NCBI RefSeq assembly: GCF_963668215.1
Contig: NZ_OY764190.1
Location: 1,178,001 to 1,242,000 of the forward strand
From: an uncultured Desulfosarcina sp.
GTDB lineage: Bacteria; Desulfobacterota; Desulfobacteria; Desulfobacterales; Desulfosarcinaceae
Length of the DNA stretch: 64,000 nt
Direction: 5' to 3'
In this document: positions 63,082 through 64,000 of the stretch, one piece after another
How positions within the stretch are numbered: position 1 is the first letter of the stretch
Layout: each line of letters starts with the position of its first letter
Notes under the pieces: generated by a model
What the model was told of the DNA's origin: nothing
Databases searched by the model: none
The model's input: the letters and a program-made list of their open reading frames with translations, nothing else
Position numbers and translations under genes: made by a program

Positions 63082-64000
63082 CTACGCCTTTCGAACCAGC
63101 GCATAGTCGGCAATATCCATCAGTAGCTCCCGGGTCGGATGGTCGTCGAACGGCCTCAGGACGGCCTTGGCGGCCTGAATATGCGCCGCCGCCTGCTCCC
63201 GGGTATAGGCGATTCCGCCGTACTTTTCCAGGCAATCCACCAACCCTTCGAATTCATGGGTGCTGAAATCCGGATTTTTCAGGACTGCCAGCATCCGCTC
63301 ACGATCCGCATCGGATGACCGGGACAGGGCATGGATCAGCGGCAGGGTCAGTTTGCCCTCCCGCAGGTCGGCGCCGGCATGTTTTCCCATCGTCTCCAGG
63401 TCCTGGGTATAGTCCAGCAGGTCGTCGGCCATCTGAAAGGCCAAACCCAGGTGATGGCCGTAGTCGCTTAAGGCCGTCACCCGGATCGGTTCGGCGCCGG
63501 CAACCAGGGCGCCGGTCCTGCAGGCCCCCTGGAACAAAACGGCCGTTTTGCAGCGGATCACCTCCAGATAGTCTTCTTCGGTCAGGGTAACGTCGCCTTT
63601 CTTCTCCAACTGGCGAATCTCCCCCTGGGACATGTTCTCGGTGATGCCGGCAATGGTTTCAATCACTTCGCACAACCCGGTGTCGGCGGCAATGGAAAGC
63701 CCGCGGGCCAGCAGGAAGTCTCCGGTCAACACCGCCGTGGGGTTGTCCCAGACCTGGTTGGCCACTGTCTTTCCCCGCCGCATCTCGCTGCCGTCCACCA
63801 GATCGTCGTGCAGCAGGGTGGCGGCGTGCAGGTATTCGAAAATGGTGGCAAAGCGGGCGTCCCGATCGCCGGAATAGCCGCAGAGGCGCGCGCACAACAC
63901 CATCAGCAGGGGACGGAGGCGCTTTCCCCCGGCAAACAAGATGTGCCCGGCCACCCGGGACACCAGATCGAAATGGGGGTTGAGGTTCCCGGCCAGCTCC
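63082..64000 (-). CDS. polyprenyl diphosphate synthase, N terminus beyond window
   Basis: This trans-prenyltransferase is open at the window edge; the frame continues upstream with ...LNPHFDLVSRV. The first Asp-rich motif is LLHDDLVDGSEMRRG, the second DDLLDYTQD. GKRLRPLLMVLCARLCG and KLTLPLIHAL are typical. It makes octaprenyl-type or similar chains for quinones or other isoprenoids from farnesyl diphosphate and isopentenyl diphosphate. Chain length cannot be told. It ends 95 bases before the FlgT-like gene on the same strand. Confidence 0.93.
   Translation of the reverse strand, partial: ELAGNLNPHFDLVSRVAGHILFAGGKRLRPLLMVLCARLCGYSGDRDARFATIFEYLHAATLLHDDLVDGSEMRRGKTVANQVWDNPTAVLTGDFLLARGLSIAADTGLCEVIETIAGITENMSQGEIRQLEKKGDVTLTEEDYLEVIRCKTAVLFQGACRTGALVAGAEPIRVTALSDYGHHLGLAFQMADDLLDYTQDLETMGKHAGADLREGKLTLPLIHALSRSSDADRERMLAVLKNPDFSTHEFEGLVDCLEKYGGIAYTREQAAAHIQAAKAVLRPFDDHPTRELLMDIADYALVRKA

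Overview
The window looks like a chromosomal segment from a sulfate-reducing Desulfobacterota (deltaproteobacterial) bacterium, probably near Desulfosarcina/Desulfobacteraceae. Support comes from a dissimilatory-type sulfate adenylyltransferase (sat), an NfnAB electron-bifurcating transhydrogenase pair, large multi-PAS and hybrid sensor kinases, tandem universal stress proteins, and Gram-negative envelope genes (MlaE/MlaD-like transport, phospholipase A, TatA). This placement is inferred from gene content only; no rRNA gene is present. Most of the sequence appears GC-rich. An AT-richer accessory patch lies at about 16.2-18.4 kb.

Layout. 0-5 kb: the end of a GNAT gene, a small exported protein, and an HDOD / hybrid kinase / response regulator operon on the minus strand. 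5-10 kb: an ADP-ribosylglycohydrolase, an MCE lipid-transport operon (MlaE, ABC subunit, MlaD) whose ATPase subunit has lost its catalytic motifs, and two exported proteins. 10-16 kb: a minus-strand run of a response regulator, a tandem Usp, a cytidylate-kinase-like protein, panC, metK and ahcY (the SAM/SAH cycle). 16-18.4 kb: accessory patch with a Cdd1-like HhH protein, mazEF, a coupled small-ORF/GNAT pair and dispersed palindromic repeats. 18.4-26 kb: an operon of an NhaD-like antiporter, a tandem Usp and a 1592-residue kinase with a Rossmann-like N terminus and six tandem PAS repeats. 26-31.7 kb: an unusual trypsin-like protease, a DMT transporter, a solitary HSDR_N protein, a nucleotidyltransferase, a zinc-ribbon protein, an LPP20-like lipoprotein, and a small protein behind a sigma-28-like promoter.

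31.7-40.3 kb: nfnAB, TatD, a core-MetE-like protein / MoxR / CoxE-like VWA operon, a Cys-rich small protein, tatA and outer-membrane phospholipase A. 40.5-45.7 kb: a signalling operon of a cNMP-CBS-DUF294 protein, a Cache kinase, a NarL-type regulator and a DUF2065 protein. 45.8-51.6 kb: a lytic transglycosylase, a uracil permease, the cmoA-cmoB tRNA modification pair, PlsC and a frameshifted lipoprotein. 51.7-55.3 kb: a YbjQ-YbjQ-M48 operon and a PilT-like ATPase with a GspE/MshE-type N-terminal domain. 55.5-57.8 kb: a TauE/SafE permease and sat. 57.8-61.2 kb: a periplasmic Lig E-type DNA ligase, a Cache protein split by one in-frame TAG, and tRNA-Val(GAC). 61.2-64 kb: a PgsA-like enzyme, a FlgT-like protein and a polyprenyl diphosphate synthase that runs off the window.

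The strongest candidates for new biology are the motif-less ABC subunit in the Mla-like operon, the Rossmann/6xPAS kinase co-transcribed with an antiporter and a Usp, the protease with a coiled coil inserted between its catalytic His and Asp, and the amber-split sensor.
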